Shown: positions 18,354 to 27,418 of the stretch, one piece after another
Layout of the letters: each line of letters starts with the position of its first letter
Numbering within the stretch: the stretch's first letter is position 1
DNA from: Flexithrix dorotheae DSM 6795
Lineage (GTDB): Bacteria > Bacteroidota > Bacteroidia > Cytophagales > Flammeovirgaceae
Length of the DNA: 64,000 nucleotides
Reading direction: 5' to 3'
Assembly: GCF_000379765.1 (NCBI RefSeq)
Contig: NZ_KB903465.1
Location: 1-64,000, forward strand
Made by a program: the position numbers and the translations under genes
The notes under the pieces: model-generated
The model's database searches: none
What the model was told of the DNA's origin: nothing
Seen by the model: only the letters and a program-made list of their open reading frames with translations

Positions 18354-18905
18354 ATGAAAATCTATACAAAGACTGGAGACAAGGGACAAACATCCTTGCT
18401 GGGAGGTAACAGGGTTTCAAAAACACATGCAAGAATTGAAGCCTATGGAACGATAGATGAACTCAATGTTCAGGTAGGACATTTAAGAGACTTTGAAGTC
18501 AATAAACAAAGGCAGGAAAATATTATACAAATTCAAAATACTCTTTTTACCACCGGTTCGATTTTGGCTGCTGGAGCTGAGGCTTCCAAATTTAAATTGC
18601 CAGAATTATCAGAATCAGATATCATCTTTTTAGAAAAGGAAATGGACCATATGGATGATCTGCTACCGCCTATGAAAAATTTTGTACTTCCCGGTGGGCA
18701 TTTGGCTGTTTCAGCGGCTCACCAGGCAAGAGTAGTTTGCCGAAGGGCTGAAAGACTTTGCATACATCTATCTGAAAAAGAGGAAGTTCCAGAATTAATT
18801 ATTAAGTATTTAAACCGCCTTTCAGATTACTTTTTCGTATTGTCCAGAATGATTACCAAAGAGCTTAAAGTGGAGGAAATTCCCTGGAAACCTGATAAAA
18901 AATAG
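18354..18905 (+). CDS. ATP:cob(I)alamin adenosyltransferase, PduO type
   Basis: 183 residues. MKIYTKTGDKGQTSLLGG is the PduO-type ATP-binding N-terminus, IEAYGTIDELN follows, and VCRRAER near residue 128 is the conserved active-site segment. It adds the 5'-deoxyadenosyl group to reduced cobalamin. It closes the run that starts with tsaD and links functionally to cobS and cobC. Confidence 0.92.
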   Translation: MKIYTKTGDKGQTSLLGGNRVSKTHARIEAYGTIDELNVQVGHLRDFEVNKQRQENIIQIQNTLFTTGSILAAGAEASKFKLPELSESDIIFLEKEMDHMDDLLPPMKNFVLPGGHLAVSAAHQARVVCRRAERLCIHLSEKEEVPELIIKYLNRLSDYFFVLSRMITKELKVEEIPWKPDKK

Positions 18906-19019
18906 TGAAATTAAATCTCTTTAATTAAGGAAAACTAGAATTAATCCAAATAAAAATATTATCAAAATTGTAAAAATTTACATTTATTTTGAATTTTCAA
19001 TTAGGAATTACCATTTCAC

Positions 19020-19177
19020 CTCGCTATAATTGCAATAAATAAAATGAGGCACAAATGACAAAAGTAAGATTAAATAGCGCAGAACATTCCGCCAGTCACT
19101 GGCTTGGGAAAGCACATATTTAGTCCGAAATTTCATCAAAATATTTGTAACCCGAGCCTCAAATCTCGGGTTTTTTT
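19020..19177 (+). ncRNA. Candidate structured RNA ending in an intrinsic terminator
   Basis: No reading frame. CGCTAT (19022-19027) is complementary to ATAGCG (19074-19079), GCCAG and CTGGC form a hairpin near 19090-19102 enclosed by TTCC/GGAA, and ATATTT/AAATAT pairs further on. It ends in a terminator stem (19149-19156 with 19165-19172) and T7. It could be a small RNA, or just the long 3' UTR of the adenosyltransferase mRNA. Confidence 0.35.
19149..19177 (+). terminator. Intrinsic terminator
   Basis: AACCCGAG pairs with CTCGGGTT around an 8-nt loop, followed by five further T residues. It stands 244 bp past the adenosyltransferase stop. Confidence 0.85.
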
Positions 19178-19244
19178 ATATCCAAAAATTAAGGACAGAT
19201 AATTTAAAAACCGATTTGAAAAGTTTTAAAACATATGAAATTAA

Positions 19245-19370
19245 AAATGGATCAAGAGAGTCACTTTGTGATCGCGAAAACTTTTGTCCGGGCAGGTTAC
19301 GTACCTGAAATATCCCCTGAATTTATTTCAGGAGAAAAAAGCCCGGTCAAACTATTGTCCGGGCTTTTTT
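19245..19370 (+). ncRNA. Candidate attenuator or small RNA with mutually exclusive stems
   Basis: CCGGGC occurs at 19288-19293 and 19359-19364, and GCCCGG at 19341-19346 can pair with either. Pairing with the first copy encloses two hairpins, CAGGT/ACCTG (19293-19307) and CCTGAA/TTCAGG (19316-19332), as in a three-way junction. Pairing with the second makes a terminator. This is the layout of a terminator/antiterminator switch. No known riboswitch class was recognised. Confidence 0.4.
19335..19370 (+). terminator. Strong intrinsic terminator with 12-bp stem
   Basis: 19335-19346 and 19359-19370 are exact reverse complements around a 12-nt loop; the stem ends in T6 followed by CTTTT. It lies about 190 bp before the next gene. 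Confidence 0.85.
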
Positions 19371-19563
19371 CTTTTAAAGCAAACACTAAACCCCACTTTT
19401 AGACTTCATCAGGGTTTGGCAAAAATCTAAGAGGAACCCCGGACAGTGCCACCAGGTATTGCTAAGGGTACTTCCACTTAGGAAGGTTTACTCCACATTT
19501 ACATTTTTTGAAGGACATTTTTCTTCAAAAAGAATTTCGGTAAACTTTAAAACAGCCAAAACC

Positions 19564-19998
19564 ATGAAACTGCTGAATATACTTTTCTTGGTGACCCTGA
19601 CGGGACAAACGGTTTTTGCTGAAGCACAAACTGCGGCTAAGGAGTCTGGATTGCTTTCTCCTTTCCAAACAGTGCTGACGCTTATGGCCCTGTTTGTAAT
19701 CACCAGGCTGTTTGGAGTAAAACCGAAGAAAAAGGTTCAACCCGAAAAGCCACAAAAAACGGTTGATCAACTGGTGTTGGAAAATGTAGGGGAACTTCAA
19801 TTGCTGGACAACAAAACTCTGGTAGGAAGCAAACTTTTCAAAACTGAAAAAGATGTGGAAACGCTGGTTTTTGTAGCAAAAGTTGATAAAAGAGCTGAAG
19901 TAGCTGAACTTAAAAAGAAAAACAAAAAGACCAAGGTTCAATTCCTTACAGTTATTTTCGTGCTTTTAGTAACCCTTGTTTGGACCATCATAAACTAA
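19564..19998 (+). CDS. Small two- or three-helix membrane protein, function unknown
   Basis: 144 residues from the ATG at 19564. The frame runs up to a TTG at 19459, but the signal-like segment KLLNILFLVTLTGQTVFA begins at 19564, so that start is chosen. A cleavable signal or first helix (about 3-19) is followed by a helix at about 33-47 (VLTLMALFVITRLFGV), a charged domain with many lysines, and a C-terminal helix (VQFLTVIFVLLVTLVWTII). I recognise no family. It is a single gene behind the structured non-coding region and ends at a terminator shared with ahcY. Confidence 0.6.
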   Translation: MKLLNILFLVTLTGQTVFAEAQTAAKESGLLSPFQTVLTLMALFVITRLFGVKPKKKVQPEKPQKTVDQLVLENVGELQLLDNKTLVGSKLFKTEKDVETLVFVAKVDKRAEVAELKKKNKKTKVQFLTVIFVLLVTLVWTIIN

Positions 19999-20024
19999 AA
20001 AAGCCCTGAAAATTCAGGGCTTTT
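19999..20024. terminator. Bidirectional terminator between the 19564 gene and ahcY
   Basis: AAAAGCCCTGAA (19999-20010) and TTCAGGGCTTTT (20013-20024) pair perfectly, with A- and T-rich flanks suited to both directions of the convergent genes. Confidence 0.8.
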
Positions 20025-20048
20025 ATTATTTCCAAAAAATGGTCTTTT

Positions 20049-21356
20049 TTAGTATCTGTAATGCTCAGGCTTGAATGGACCAGCAACCTCTACTCCAATA
20101 TAATCTGCCTGATCTTTAGTTAATTCTTCCAATTCTACACCAATTTTCTCAAGGTGTAAAGCAGCCACTTTTTCATCCAAATGCTTTGGTAAAGTATACA
20201 CTTTATTCTCATAGCTATCGCCATTGGTCCAAAGTTCTATCTGGGCAAGTGTCTGGTTGGTAAAACTGTTTGACATCACAAAAGAAGGGTGACCTGTGGC
20301 ACAACCTAAGTTCACTAATCTTCCTTCTGCCAAAACAATGATTTCATTACCATCCACATCGTAAACATCTACCTGTGGTTTCACATTATATTTTTTGTCA
20401 CCATAGGTTTTGTTTAACCAGGCCATGTCTATTTCATTATCAAAATGGCCGATATTACAAACTATAGTTTTATCTTTCATGGCTTTAAAATGCTTGTCAG
20501 TGATAATATCTTTATTACCAGTAGCAGTAATAATAATATTAGCTTCTTTCACCGCATTTTCCATTTTCTTCACTTCATAACCATCCATCGCAGCCTGAAG
20601 CGCACAAATTGGGTCAATCTCAGTAACAATTACCCTTGCTCCTGCTCCACTTAAAGATTGCGCACTACCTTTTCCAACATCACCATAACCAGCCACAACC
20701 GCAACTTTTCCGGCCATCATTACATCTGTAGCTCTTCTTATTGCATCTACTGCCGATTCTCTACATCCGTATTTATTATCGAATTTTGATTTGGTTACAG
20801 AATCATTGATATTGATCGCTGGTAATGGAAGCGTGCCTTTTTTCACCCTGTCGTATAATCTCAAAACACCAGTGGTAGTTTCTTCAGAAATTCCACCAAT
20901 TCCTTTGACCAACTCAGGATATTGATCTAAAACCATATTAGTCAGATCACCACCATCATCAAGAATCATGTTTAAAGGCTTTCTATCCTCTCCAAAAAAG
21001 AGCGTTTGCTCAATACACCAGTTAAATTCCTCCTCATTCATTCCTTTCCATGCATAAACCGGTATACCAGCAGCAGCAATAGCCGCAGCCGCATGATCCT
21101 GTGTAGAAAAGATGTTACAAGAAGACCAGGTCACCTCAGCCCCAAGTTCTACAAGGGTTTCAATTAAAACTGCTGTTTGAATGGTCATGTGCAGGCAACC
21201 AGCAATTCTGGCACCTTTCAAAGGCTTGGAAGCACCAAATTCAGTTCTTAGAGACATCAATCCTGGCATCTCTGCTTCTGCCAATTTAATTTCTTTTCTT
21301 CCCCAGTCAGCAAGGGAAATGTCTTTAACTTTGTATTTCAATTGTTCTTCAACCAT
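20049..21356 (-). CDS. ahcY: Adenosylhomocysteinase
   Basis: 435 residues, the normal length. The start [20 protein letters not shown], the motif [12 protein letters not shown] for NAD and the C-terminal end FKPEHYRY are typical. It splits S-adenosylhomocysteine into adenosine and homocysteine, relieving product inhibition of methyltransferases. Single-gene unit. No SAH or SAM riboswitch was recognised in its 100-bp leader. Confidence 0.96.
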   Translation of the reverse strand: MVEEQLKYKVKDISLADWGRKEIKLAEAEMPGLMSLRTEFGASKPLKGARIAGCLHMTIQTAVLIETLVELGAEVTWSSCNIFSTQDHAAAAIAAAGIPVYAWKGMNEEEFNWCIEQTLFFGEDRKPLNMILDDGGDLTNMVLDQYPELVKGIGGISEETTTGVLRLYDRVKKGTLPLPAININDSVTKSKFDNKYGCRESAVDAIRRATDVMMAGKVAVVAGYGDVGKGSAQSLSGAGARVIVTEIDPICALQAAMDGYEVKKMENAVKEANIIITATGNKDIITDKHFKAMKDKTIVCNIGHFDNEIDMAWLNKTYGDKKYNVKPQVDVYDVDGNEIIVLAEGRLVNLGCATGHPSFVMSNSFTNQTLAQIELWTNGDSYENKVYTLPKHLDEKVAALHLEKIGVELEELTKDQADYIGVEVAGPFKPEHYRY

Positions 21357-21488
21357 TGTGAGATATTTAAAAAAATTTACGCAATAATATTAAATTGGTA
21401 AGGGACTACCAATTAAGTTTAAAAAGTAGTAACTGGTTAACAGTATATTTGGCAAATATTGTTCGAATATTACAATTTTCTCCTAATA

Positions 21489-21890
21489 ATGTTAAAAAAA
21501 TTACATTCTGTTTCAATTCGGGAAATTACAATTTTTCTGGTAATTAGTGGCTTCTTGCTCCCTTTTATTTTCCTGAGGGATTTTTATCCCTTCTACAGAT
21601 TTGGAATGTTTGCAGAACCAGTACAATACAAGGCGCAAAAAGAACTCTTTATTATACAATTTAAGGATAAAAATAACCAAACCAGAACATTTAATGCTGA
21701 AAATTATGGATGGAATAAGGATACTTTTACCTACCTCACCAGAAACTATTTTTATCGAAAAGAATCAAAAAAATTACTTGGGATAATAAAAGAAAAAATT
21801 GGCAGAAAAAACACAAAAAACTGGCAATTGCTCCAGCTTCAACCGAATATTAACGGGAATATCGATACCCTGAAAATTATTGATCTATAA
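21489..21890 (+). CDS. Membrane-anchored protein of the HTTM gene pair, function unknown
   Basis: 133 residues from the ATG at 21489 (a TTG at 21459 is in frame but less likely). One helix (about 12-30, ITIFLVISGFLLPFIFL) anchors a soluble domain with FGMFAEPVQYKAQKELFII. Its stop codon overlaps the start of the next gene (TAATG), so the two are translationally coupled and probably act together. No family recognised; the pattern of a short partner before an HTTM-like membrane protein is known in Bacteroidota. Confidence 0.6.
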   Translation: MLKKLHSVSIREITIFLVISGFLLPFIFLRDFYPFYRFGMFAEPVQYKAQKELFIIQFKDKNNQTRTFNAENYGWNKDTFTYLTRNYFYRKESKKLLGIIKEKIGRKNTKNWQLLQLQPNINGNIDTLKIIDL

Positions 21891-23035
21891 TGGATAAAAT
21901 GCGAAGAATTTTATTTTTTTTATGCATTTCCCTGGTAATTATAATAATAGCCAACCTGTTCTTTTTTTTAGTGCTAAAACCAGAAATTCAACTTTTATTC
22001 AAAAATCAGTCCTCCCCCTGGTTTGCTCAATTTATTGACTGGTTTTACCCCAGATTTAAAACAGAAAGTCATCGTTTTCATCCGGAGTTCTTTTTCGAAA
22101 AAGCATTTCAGGTAATCCTGAGATTTGATATGGTCTCCTTGTCGGCATTAGCCTCTATATACATTTTTTCAAAATCAAAAAAACTTGAAAGTAGGAGGAA
22201 AGTTTTCTGGAATGGACAAATGAGTCCTGATTCTACCGGTATCCTCACCCGTATTTTCTATTTGGGGATGATTGGCTACACACTCGATTGGTTCCAATAC
22301 CTCAATGATTATTACCAGTTAAAAGAATTCTATAACCCTGTTTTTTTATATCAAATATTTAATATTCCCTTCCCAAATCCAATAGCCATAACTTTTATGA
22401 TTATCCTATTTTGGGGATCATGCATTTTTGCAATTTTGCAAATCAAACCCTTTGTCAGTTCTGCCGTGGCAAGCCTGTTGTTTATTCTAATCTTAGGCTT
22501 TCTGCAAAGCTTCGAAAAAATTAACCATGGCTATGCCACATTTGGATTTGCAAGCTTAATAATGCCATTTCTGGTGCTGGAAAAAGAAAGAGTCAGAATA
22601 ATAGGGGAAAAACTTCAAAAAAACTGGCCGTTAAAACTGATCCAGATGACTATTGGTTTGGCTTATTTATTCAGCGGTCTGGAAAAAATACTGATATCAG
22701 GATTTAGCTGGACTTCAGGAGATACATTTTCCGGTTACCTATCCATTGGCACAGAAGGAATTTTAAGACAATTCCTTCTAAATCATCCTTTATTGGTCAT
22801 CATATTTGCAAATGGTGTCCTGATTTTTCAATTAACCTTCTGGATAATCATATTCAATAGCCGACTGAGGTGGTTTTATTTGTTACTGGGGATCATTTTT
22901 CACTGGGGAACAATCCTGGCTCTGGAGGTAGGTACATGGAACTCTCCTTGGATTTTTGTTTACATTTTCTTCCTGCCGTTTGATGAAATGATCAATAAAG
23001 ACTGGGTAATATTCAAAAAACTCAAAAGAATTTGA
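21890..23035 (+). CDS. Multi-spanning membrane protein, HTTM / gamma-carboxylase-like
   Basis: 381 residues with about 8-10 membrane helices. LIQMTIGLAYLFSGLEKILI followed by SWTSGDTF, and FHWGTILALEVGTWNSPWIF near the end, resemble the HTTM (vitamin K-dependent gamma-carboxylase-like) fold. The ATG overlaps the stop of the 21489 gene by one base. Enzymatic activity is not implied: the family is mostly uncharacterised in bacteria. Confidence 0.65.
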   Translation: MDKMRRILFFLCISLVIIIIANLFFFLVLKPEIQLLFKNQSSPWFAQFIDWFYPRFKTESHRFHPEFFFEKAFQVILRFDMVSLSALASIYIFSKSKKLESRRKVFWNGQMSPDSTGILTRIFYLGMIGYTLDWFQYLNDYYQLKEFYNPVFLYQIFNIPFPNPIAITFMIILFWGSCIFAILQIKPFVSSAVASLLFILILGFLQSFEKINHGYATFGFASLIMPFLVLEKERVRIIGEKLQKNWPLKLIQMTIGLAYLFSGLEKILISGFSWTSGDTFSGYLSIGTEGILRQFLLNHPLLVIIFANGVLIFQLTFWIIIFNSRLRWFYLLLGIIFHWGTILALEVGTWNSPWIFVYIFFLPFDEMINKDWVIFKKLKRI

Positions 23036-23188
23036 CCATTTACTTTTCTATTTAAAAATAAGAAGGCATTTTTACCGCGCAAAATTGAGTTTACGCTGAT
23101 TTTTCTAAAAATCGATAATAGTTTCCTTTACAAGTGAAGTGGGGAAACTCGTGGTTATTTAGAATAAATCTAAACAAATATAATAAGT

Positions 23189-23218
23189 TTTGCAGTATCG
23201 CTTAATTTAATATTTTCG
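23189..23218 (+). promoter_or_regulatory. Candidate Bacteroidota promoter for nqrABCDE
   Basis: TTTG at 23189-23192, an 18-nt spacer, then TATTTTCG at 23211-23218, one mismatch from TAnnTTTG. It lies 41 bp before the nqrA ATG, leaving a short leader. Confidence 0.45.
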
Positions 23219-23259
23219 CACTTAAATTTAGAAAACTGAATAAGCTTTAGGTTTAAAAG

Positions 23260-24636
23260 ATGTCGCAAACCATAAAATTAAAAAAAGGGTTTAACATAAA
23301 CCTTGCAGGAAAGGCGGAAAAGAAAATTGGACAGGTCGAAACTCCGGAGACCTTTGCCATTAAGCCGTCAGATTTCCCCGGAATGATAAGACCAAAAGTT
23401 ACTGTTAAAGTTGGTGACAAGGTGAATGCCGGGGATACAATCATGTTCGATAAAAAACTTGATGCTGTTTTATATACGGCTCCCGTTAGTGGTGAAGTAA
23501 TTGAGATAAACAGAGGAGAGAAAAGAAAACTTATCAACATAAAAATTCTTGCCGATAAGGAGATTTCCTATAAAGAATTTAAAAAACATACCGTTTCTGA
23601 GATTAGTACTCTGAGTAGAGAAGAGGCTCAGCAACAATTGCTGGAAAGTGGTGTTTGGCCAAACCTGGTCCAAAGGCCATATGCTGTTGTAGCCAATCCT
23701 GAGGATACTCCAAAAGCAATATTTATTTCGGCTTTTGATTCTAATCCATTAGCGCCAAGTTACGATTTTCTTTTAAAGGATCAGGACAAATATTTTCAGG
23801 CCGGAGTGGACGTTTTGAAAAAGTTCACTAAAGGAAGCATACATGTGAATATTGACGGAAATGCAGAAGTTTCCCAATTGTTTACACATACTAAAAATGT
23901 TCAGATTAATAAATTTTTAGGCAAACATCCTTATGGAAATGTTGGCGTTCAAATACATCATTTGGACCCGATAAATAAAGGAGATATCGTATGGACATCC
24001 AACCCATATGGTGTGGTGCAAATTGGAAAATTATTCCTTGAAGGTAAATATGATGCTTCCAAAGTAATCGCAGTGGCAGGTTCTGAAATTAAGAATCCGC
24101 AATACTATTCCACCTACATGGGAGCATGTGTAGACAAATTCCTTCATAATAATATTACAGGAGAAAATGTAAGGGTGATTTCCGGGAATGTGTTGACAGG
24201 AGCTAAAATTGAACAAAATGGCTATCTTGGTTTTTATGATCATCTGGTAACAGTTATTCCTGAAGGCAATAGATCAAGATTTGTGCTTACAGAAGGCTGG
24301 CTTGCCCCAACTTTCAACAGATTAAGTTTCCACAGAGCATTCAACCTTTTCTCTTTCCTTAATCCTCCAACCAAAGAATATGTGCTCGATACCAGTACAA
24401 ATGGGGAAGACAGACCATTTGTAGTGAGTGGAGCATTTGAAAAGGTACTTCCTATGGATATTTATCCAACCTACTTATTAAAAGCCATAATGGCTGAGGA
24501 TTATGATGAAATGGAAGCCTTGGGAATTTATGAAATTGCTGAGGAAGATTTGGCAATTTGTGAATTTATTGATGTATCCAAACATGATATTCAGGATTTG
24601 GTAAGAACAGGATTAAACCTCATGAGAGAAGGGTAG
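23260..24636 (+). CDS. nqrA: Na+-translocating NADH:quinone reductase subunit A
   Basis: 458 residues, full length. KLKKGFNINLAGKAE, the lipoyl/biotinyl-like fold around VGDKVNAGDTIMFDKKLD, and ILRQFLL-free C-terminal DIQDLVRTGLNLMREG match NqrA, the soluble quinone-site subunit on the cytoplasmic side. First gene of the nqr operon; nqrB begins 52 bp downstream. Confidence 0.95.
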   Translation: MSQTIKLKKGFNINLAGKAEKKIGQVETPETFAIKPSDFPGMIRPKVTVKVGDKVNAGDTIMFDKKLDAVLYTAPVSGEVIEINRGEKRKLINIKILADKEISYKEFKKHTVSEISTLSREEAQQQLLESGVWPNLVQRPYAVVANPEDTPKAIFISAFDSNPLAPSYDFLLKDQDKYFQAGVDVLKKFTKGSIHVNIDGNAEVSQLFTHTKNVQINKFLGKHPYGNVGVQIHHLDPINKGDIVWTSNPYGVVQIGKLFLEGKYDASKVIAVAGSEIKNPQYYSTYMGACVDKFLHNNITGENVRVISGNVLTGAKIEQNGYLGFYDHLVTVIPEGNRSRFVLTEGWLAPTFNRLSFHRAFNLFSFLNPPTKEYVLDTSTNGEDRPFVVSGAFEKVLPMDIYPTYLLKAIMAEDYDEMEALGIYEIAEEDLAICEFIDVSKHDIQDLVRTGLNLMREG

Positions 24637-24688
24637 TTTACAGTTTGTTCTTAAAATTATTATCGCAGATCAAGTTAAATTAACATAA

Positions 24689-25885
24689 ATGAAATTTCTT
24701 CACGATCTTTTTGAAAAACAAAGACCACTTTTTGAAAAAGGTGGAAAATTTGAAAAGTACTACTATCTGTTTGAAGCACAGGAAACATTTGTTTTCACTC
24801 CCCCATCGGTTACAAAACCGAAAGGGGCTCAAATTAAAGATGCTGTTGACCTTAAAAGGTTAATGATCACAGTACTTATTGCCATGATTCCATGTTTGAT
24901 ATTTGGATTATGGAATGCCGGACATCAACATTTTTTGGCCATTGGAGAAGCCGAGGCTTCCTTTATGGACAAAATGCTTTTAGGATTAAGATATGGCTTA
25001 CCAATTATTATTGTCTCTTATTTGTCTGGAGGTTTGGTTGAAATGCTTTTTACAGTACTTAGAAAGCACCCATTAACGGAAGGGTTTCTGGTAACAGGAA
25101 TGTTGATTCCTTTGGTGTTACCTATTACCATTCCATTATGGCAGGTCGCTTTTGCAACCATTTTCGCAGTAGTAATTGCTAAGGAGGTATTTGGTGGTGT
25201 AGGAATGAATATCTTAAATGTAGCCTTAACAGCCAGAGCATTTTTATATTTCGCATATCCAGCTGAAATTTCAGGAGATACCGTTTGGACTTTCATAGGA
25301 GAAGGACAACAAATGGTAGATGGTTTCACAGGAGCCACATTTTTAGGTCTTGCTGCCGGAGCTTCCACAGAAGGCGTAAATGTACTTGATGCTGTAGCAT
25401 CCTGGAACGGTGGAATGTACGAATTTAACAGCTTGTTTTTAGGTACTATTCCAGGTTCAATTGGAGAAACATCAGCTTTGATGTGCCTTATTGGAGCATT
25501 AGTACTTATTTTAACCAGAGTAGGTAGCTGGAAAATTATTTTTAGTGTTTTTGTTGGCGCATATGTTGGAGGGTTAATTTTCAATGCTTTTGGTGCTAAT
25601 ACTTTTATGCAGCTTCCTGCACATTACCATCTGGTAATTGGAGGGCTGGCATTTGGAGCCGTATTTATGGCTACCGATCCGGTAACTGCCTCTCAAACAG
25701 AAAAAGGAAAATGGATTTATGGTTTCCTAATAGGAATTCTTACAGTTATAATTAGGGTGTTTAACCCGGCATATCCTGAAGGAATTATGCTGGCCATTCT
25801 TTTAATGAATGTATTCGCACCTTTGATTGATTTTTATGTAATTAAAGCAAACAAAACAAGGAGGTTACAACGTGCAACAGTCTAA
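24689..25885 (+). CDS. nqrB: Na+-translocating NADH:quinone reductase subunit B
   Basis: 398 residues, about ten membrane helices. VDGFTGATFLG carries the threonine that binds FMN covalently; ATDPVTASQTEKGKWIYG is another family motif. NqrB holds FMN and riboflavin and forms much of the sodium path. The 3' end overlaps nqrC by 14 bp. Confidence 0.95.
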   Translation: MKFLHDLFEKQRPLFEKGGKFEKYYYLFEAQETFVFTPPSVTKPKGAQIKDAVDLKRLMITVLIAMIPCLIFGLWNAGHQHFLAIGEAEASFMDKMLLGLRYGLPIIIVSYLSGGLVEMLFTVLRKHPLTEGFLVTGMLIPLVLPITIPLWQVAFATIFAVVIAKEVFGGVGMNILNVALTARAFLYFAYPAEISGDTVWTFIGEGQQMVDGFTGATFLGLAAGASTEGVNVLDAVASWNGGMYEFNSLFLGTIPGSIGETSALMCLIGALVLILTRVGSWKIIFSVFVGAYVGGLIFNAFGANTFMQLPAHYHLVIGGLAFGAVFMATDPVTASQTEKGKWIYGFLIGILTVIIRVFNPAYPEGIMLAILLMNVFAPLIDFYVIKANKTRRLQRATV

Positions 25886-26621
25886 CGGATATATAATTGG
25901 CTTCGCAGCTGCCATGACGATAATTCTCGGAGGATTATTATCAGTAACCGCTGTAGGATTGAAAGAAAGACAAAAGGAACAAATAGTGCTTGAAACAAAA
26001 AAACAAATTTTAAGCGCTGTAATGTCTACAGAGGGAATTCCAAAACCAAAATTGTCTGATATCTACGGAGAGAGAATAAAATCAACAGTAGTAGATTTTG
26101 ACGGTAATGAAATTGAAGGAGTAGTACCTGAAAATGTAAAAGTAGATAAGGAATACAAAAAAAGTCCTGAAAACAGACAGTATCCTGTTTTTAAATATAT
26201 GAGTGAATCAAATCCTGATCAGGTAGAAGCTTATATTCTTCCCCTGTATGGATTTGGATTATGGAATTATATCTGGGGTTATGCTGCTATTTCATCTGAT
26301 TTAAATACTATTTACGGTATCTCATTTGACCACGTAGGGGAAACTCCTGGTCTGGGAGCCAGAATCACTGAAAAAGGAGTTCAGGACCGATATAAAGGCA
26401 AGAAAATTAAAGATGAAAGTGGTGAAATTGTTTCTGTAGACATGATTAAGGGTGAAGGCAATCCTAATATGGATTCTAAACCTCATCAGGTGGATGGAAT
26501 GTCAGGAGCTACCATTACCGGAAAAGGTGTGAATAGTATGCTAAAAAGTTATTTAGAAAACTATGAGGCCTATTTAAGTAAAGTAGCTAAGAGTGGTGGA
26601 ACAATAAGTGCCAGTTTATAA
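25872..26621 (+). CDS. nqrC: Na+-translocating NADH:quinone reductase subunit C
   Basis: 249 residues. The start codon is GTG at 25872, inside the end of nqrB, and leads straight into QQSNGYIIGFAAAMTIILGG, the single membrane anchor. DGMSGATITGKGVN near the C-terminus is the FMN-threonine motif. The overlap suggests coupled translation with nqrB. Confidence 0.94.
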   Translation: MQQSNGYIIGFAAAMTIILGGLLSVTAVGLKERQKEQIVLETKKQILSAVMSTEGIPKPKLSDIYGERIKSTVVDFDGNEIEGVVPENVKVDKEYKKSPENRQYPVFKYMSESNPDQVEAYILPLYGFGLWNYIWGYAAISSDLNTIYGISFDHVGETPGLGARITEKGVQDRYKGKKIKDESGEIVSVDMIKGEGNPNMDSKPHQVDGMSGATITGKGVNSMLKSYLENYEAYLSKVAKSGGTISASL

Positions 26622-26659
26622 TTACCTAACCTTTTTTTTGATTCTAATTTACTAATAAT

Positions 26660-27334
26660 ATGAGTACAGAAACAGCAGAACAACCAGTAGCAAAAGTTGC
26701 CAAAGCTGAAGGATTATTCTCCAAAAGAAGAAGGAAAATTGTTTCCGATCCTTTAAGTGATGATAACCCCATTACCGTACAGGTACTTGGTATTTGTTCG
26801 GCACTTGCGGTTACTGCAAAGTTAGAGCCTACACTTGTAATGTCTATCGCAGTAATGTTTGTGGTGGTATTCTCCAACCTGATTGTATCAGTAATCAGAA
26901 ATTTAATTCCTTCCCGAATCAGGATTATCGTTCAGCTGGGTATTGTGGCCTCTCTGGTGGTAATTGTGGATTTAGTACTTAGAGCTTATCTATACGAAGT
27001 TTCTAAGGTTGTTGGGGTTTATGTGGGGTTAATTATTACTAACTGTATCATCATGGGACGACTTGAGGCCTTTGCCATGGGCAATAAACCTTACGATTCT
27101 ATCCTGGATGGTTTTGGAAGTGCTTTTGGATATGCCTGGGTTATTCTGGTTGTAGCATTTTTCAGAGAATTACTGGGTTCAGGTTCATTATTCAACTTCA
27201 AAGTTTTCGAAGCTATTGGCATCGATAACTTCCCAACTGTTGGTTTAATGACTTCTCCTGTAGGTGCATTTATCCTGATCGGTATTGTGATCTGGGTACA
27301 AAGATGGAGAAACGGATATGTTGAACACCAATAG
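26660..27334 (+). CDS. nqrD: Na+-translocating NADH:quinone reductase subunit D
   Basis: 224 residues with six membrane helices. NPITVQVLGICSALAVTAKL and IITNCIIMGRLEAFAM carry the conserved half-membrane motifs and cysteines of the RnfA/NqrD-type fold. With NqrE it forms the iron-bearing electron path between the faces of the membrane. Follows nqrC by 38 bp. Confidence 0.95.
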   Translation: MSTETAEQPVAKVAKAEGLFSKRRRKIVSDPLSDDNPITVQVLGICSALAVTAKLEPTLVMSIAVMFVVVFSNLIVSVIRNLIPSRIRIIVQLGIVASLVVIVDLVLRAYLYEVSKVVGVYVGLIITNCIIMGRLEAFAMGNKPYDSILDGFGSAFGYAWVILVVAFFRELLGSGSLFNFKVFEAIGIDNFPTVGLMTSPVGAFILIGIVIWVQRWRNGYVEHQ

Positions 27335-27418
27335 AACCTTCTGATTTAGCAAAAACATTATTAATGAGATTAGTCCCTTTAATTTTTATAAGGGCTTAAA
27401 TATTGAGAAAAAAATAAA

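Noticed and set aside
19084-19115. Cobalamin riboswitch, suggested by AGTCACTGGCTTGGGAAAGC near cob genes
   Set aside because: The stretch resembles the GCCACTG...GGGAAGGC part, but the B12-box and the GTCAGGAGACCTGCC-type 3' core are absent and the next gene is not a cobalamin gene.
19459-19563. Longer start (TTG) for the 19564 gene
   Set aside because: The added residues precede a clear signal-like N-terminus and lie within a hairpin-rich leader.
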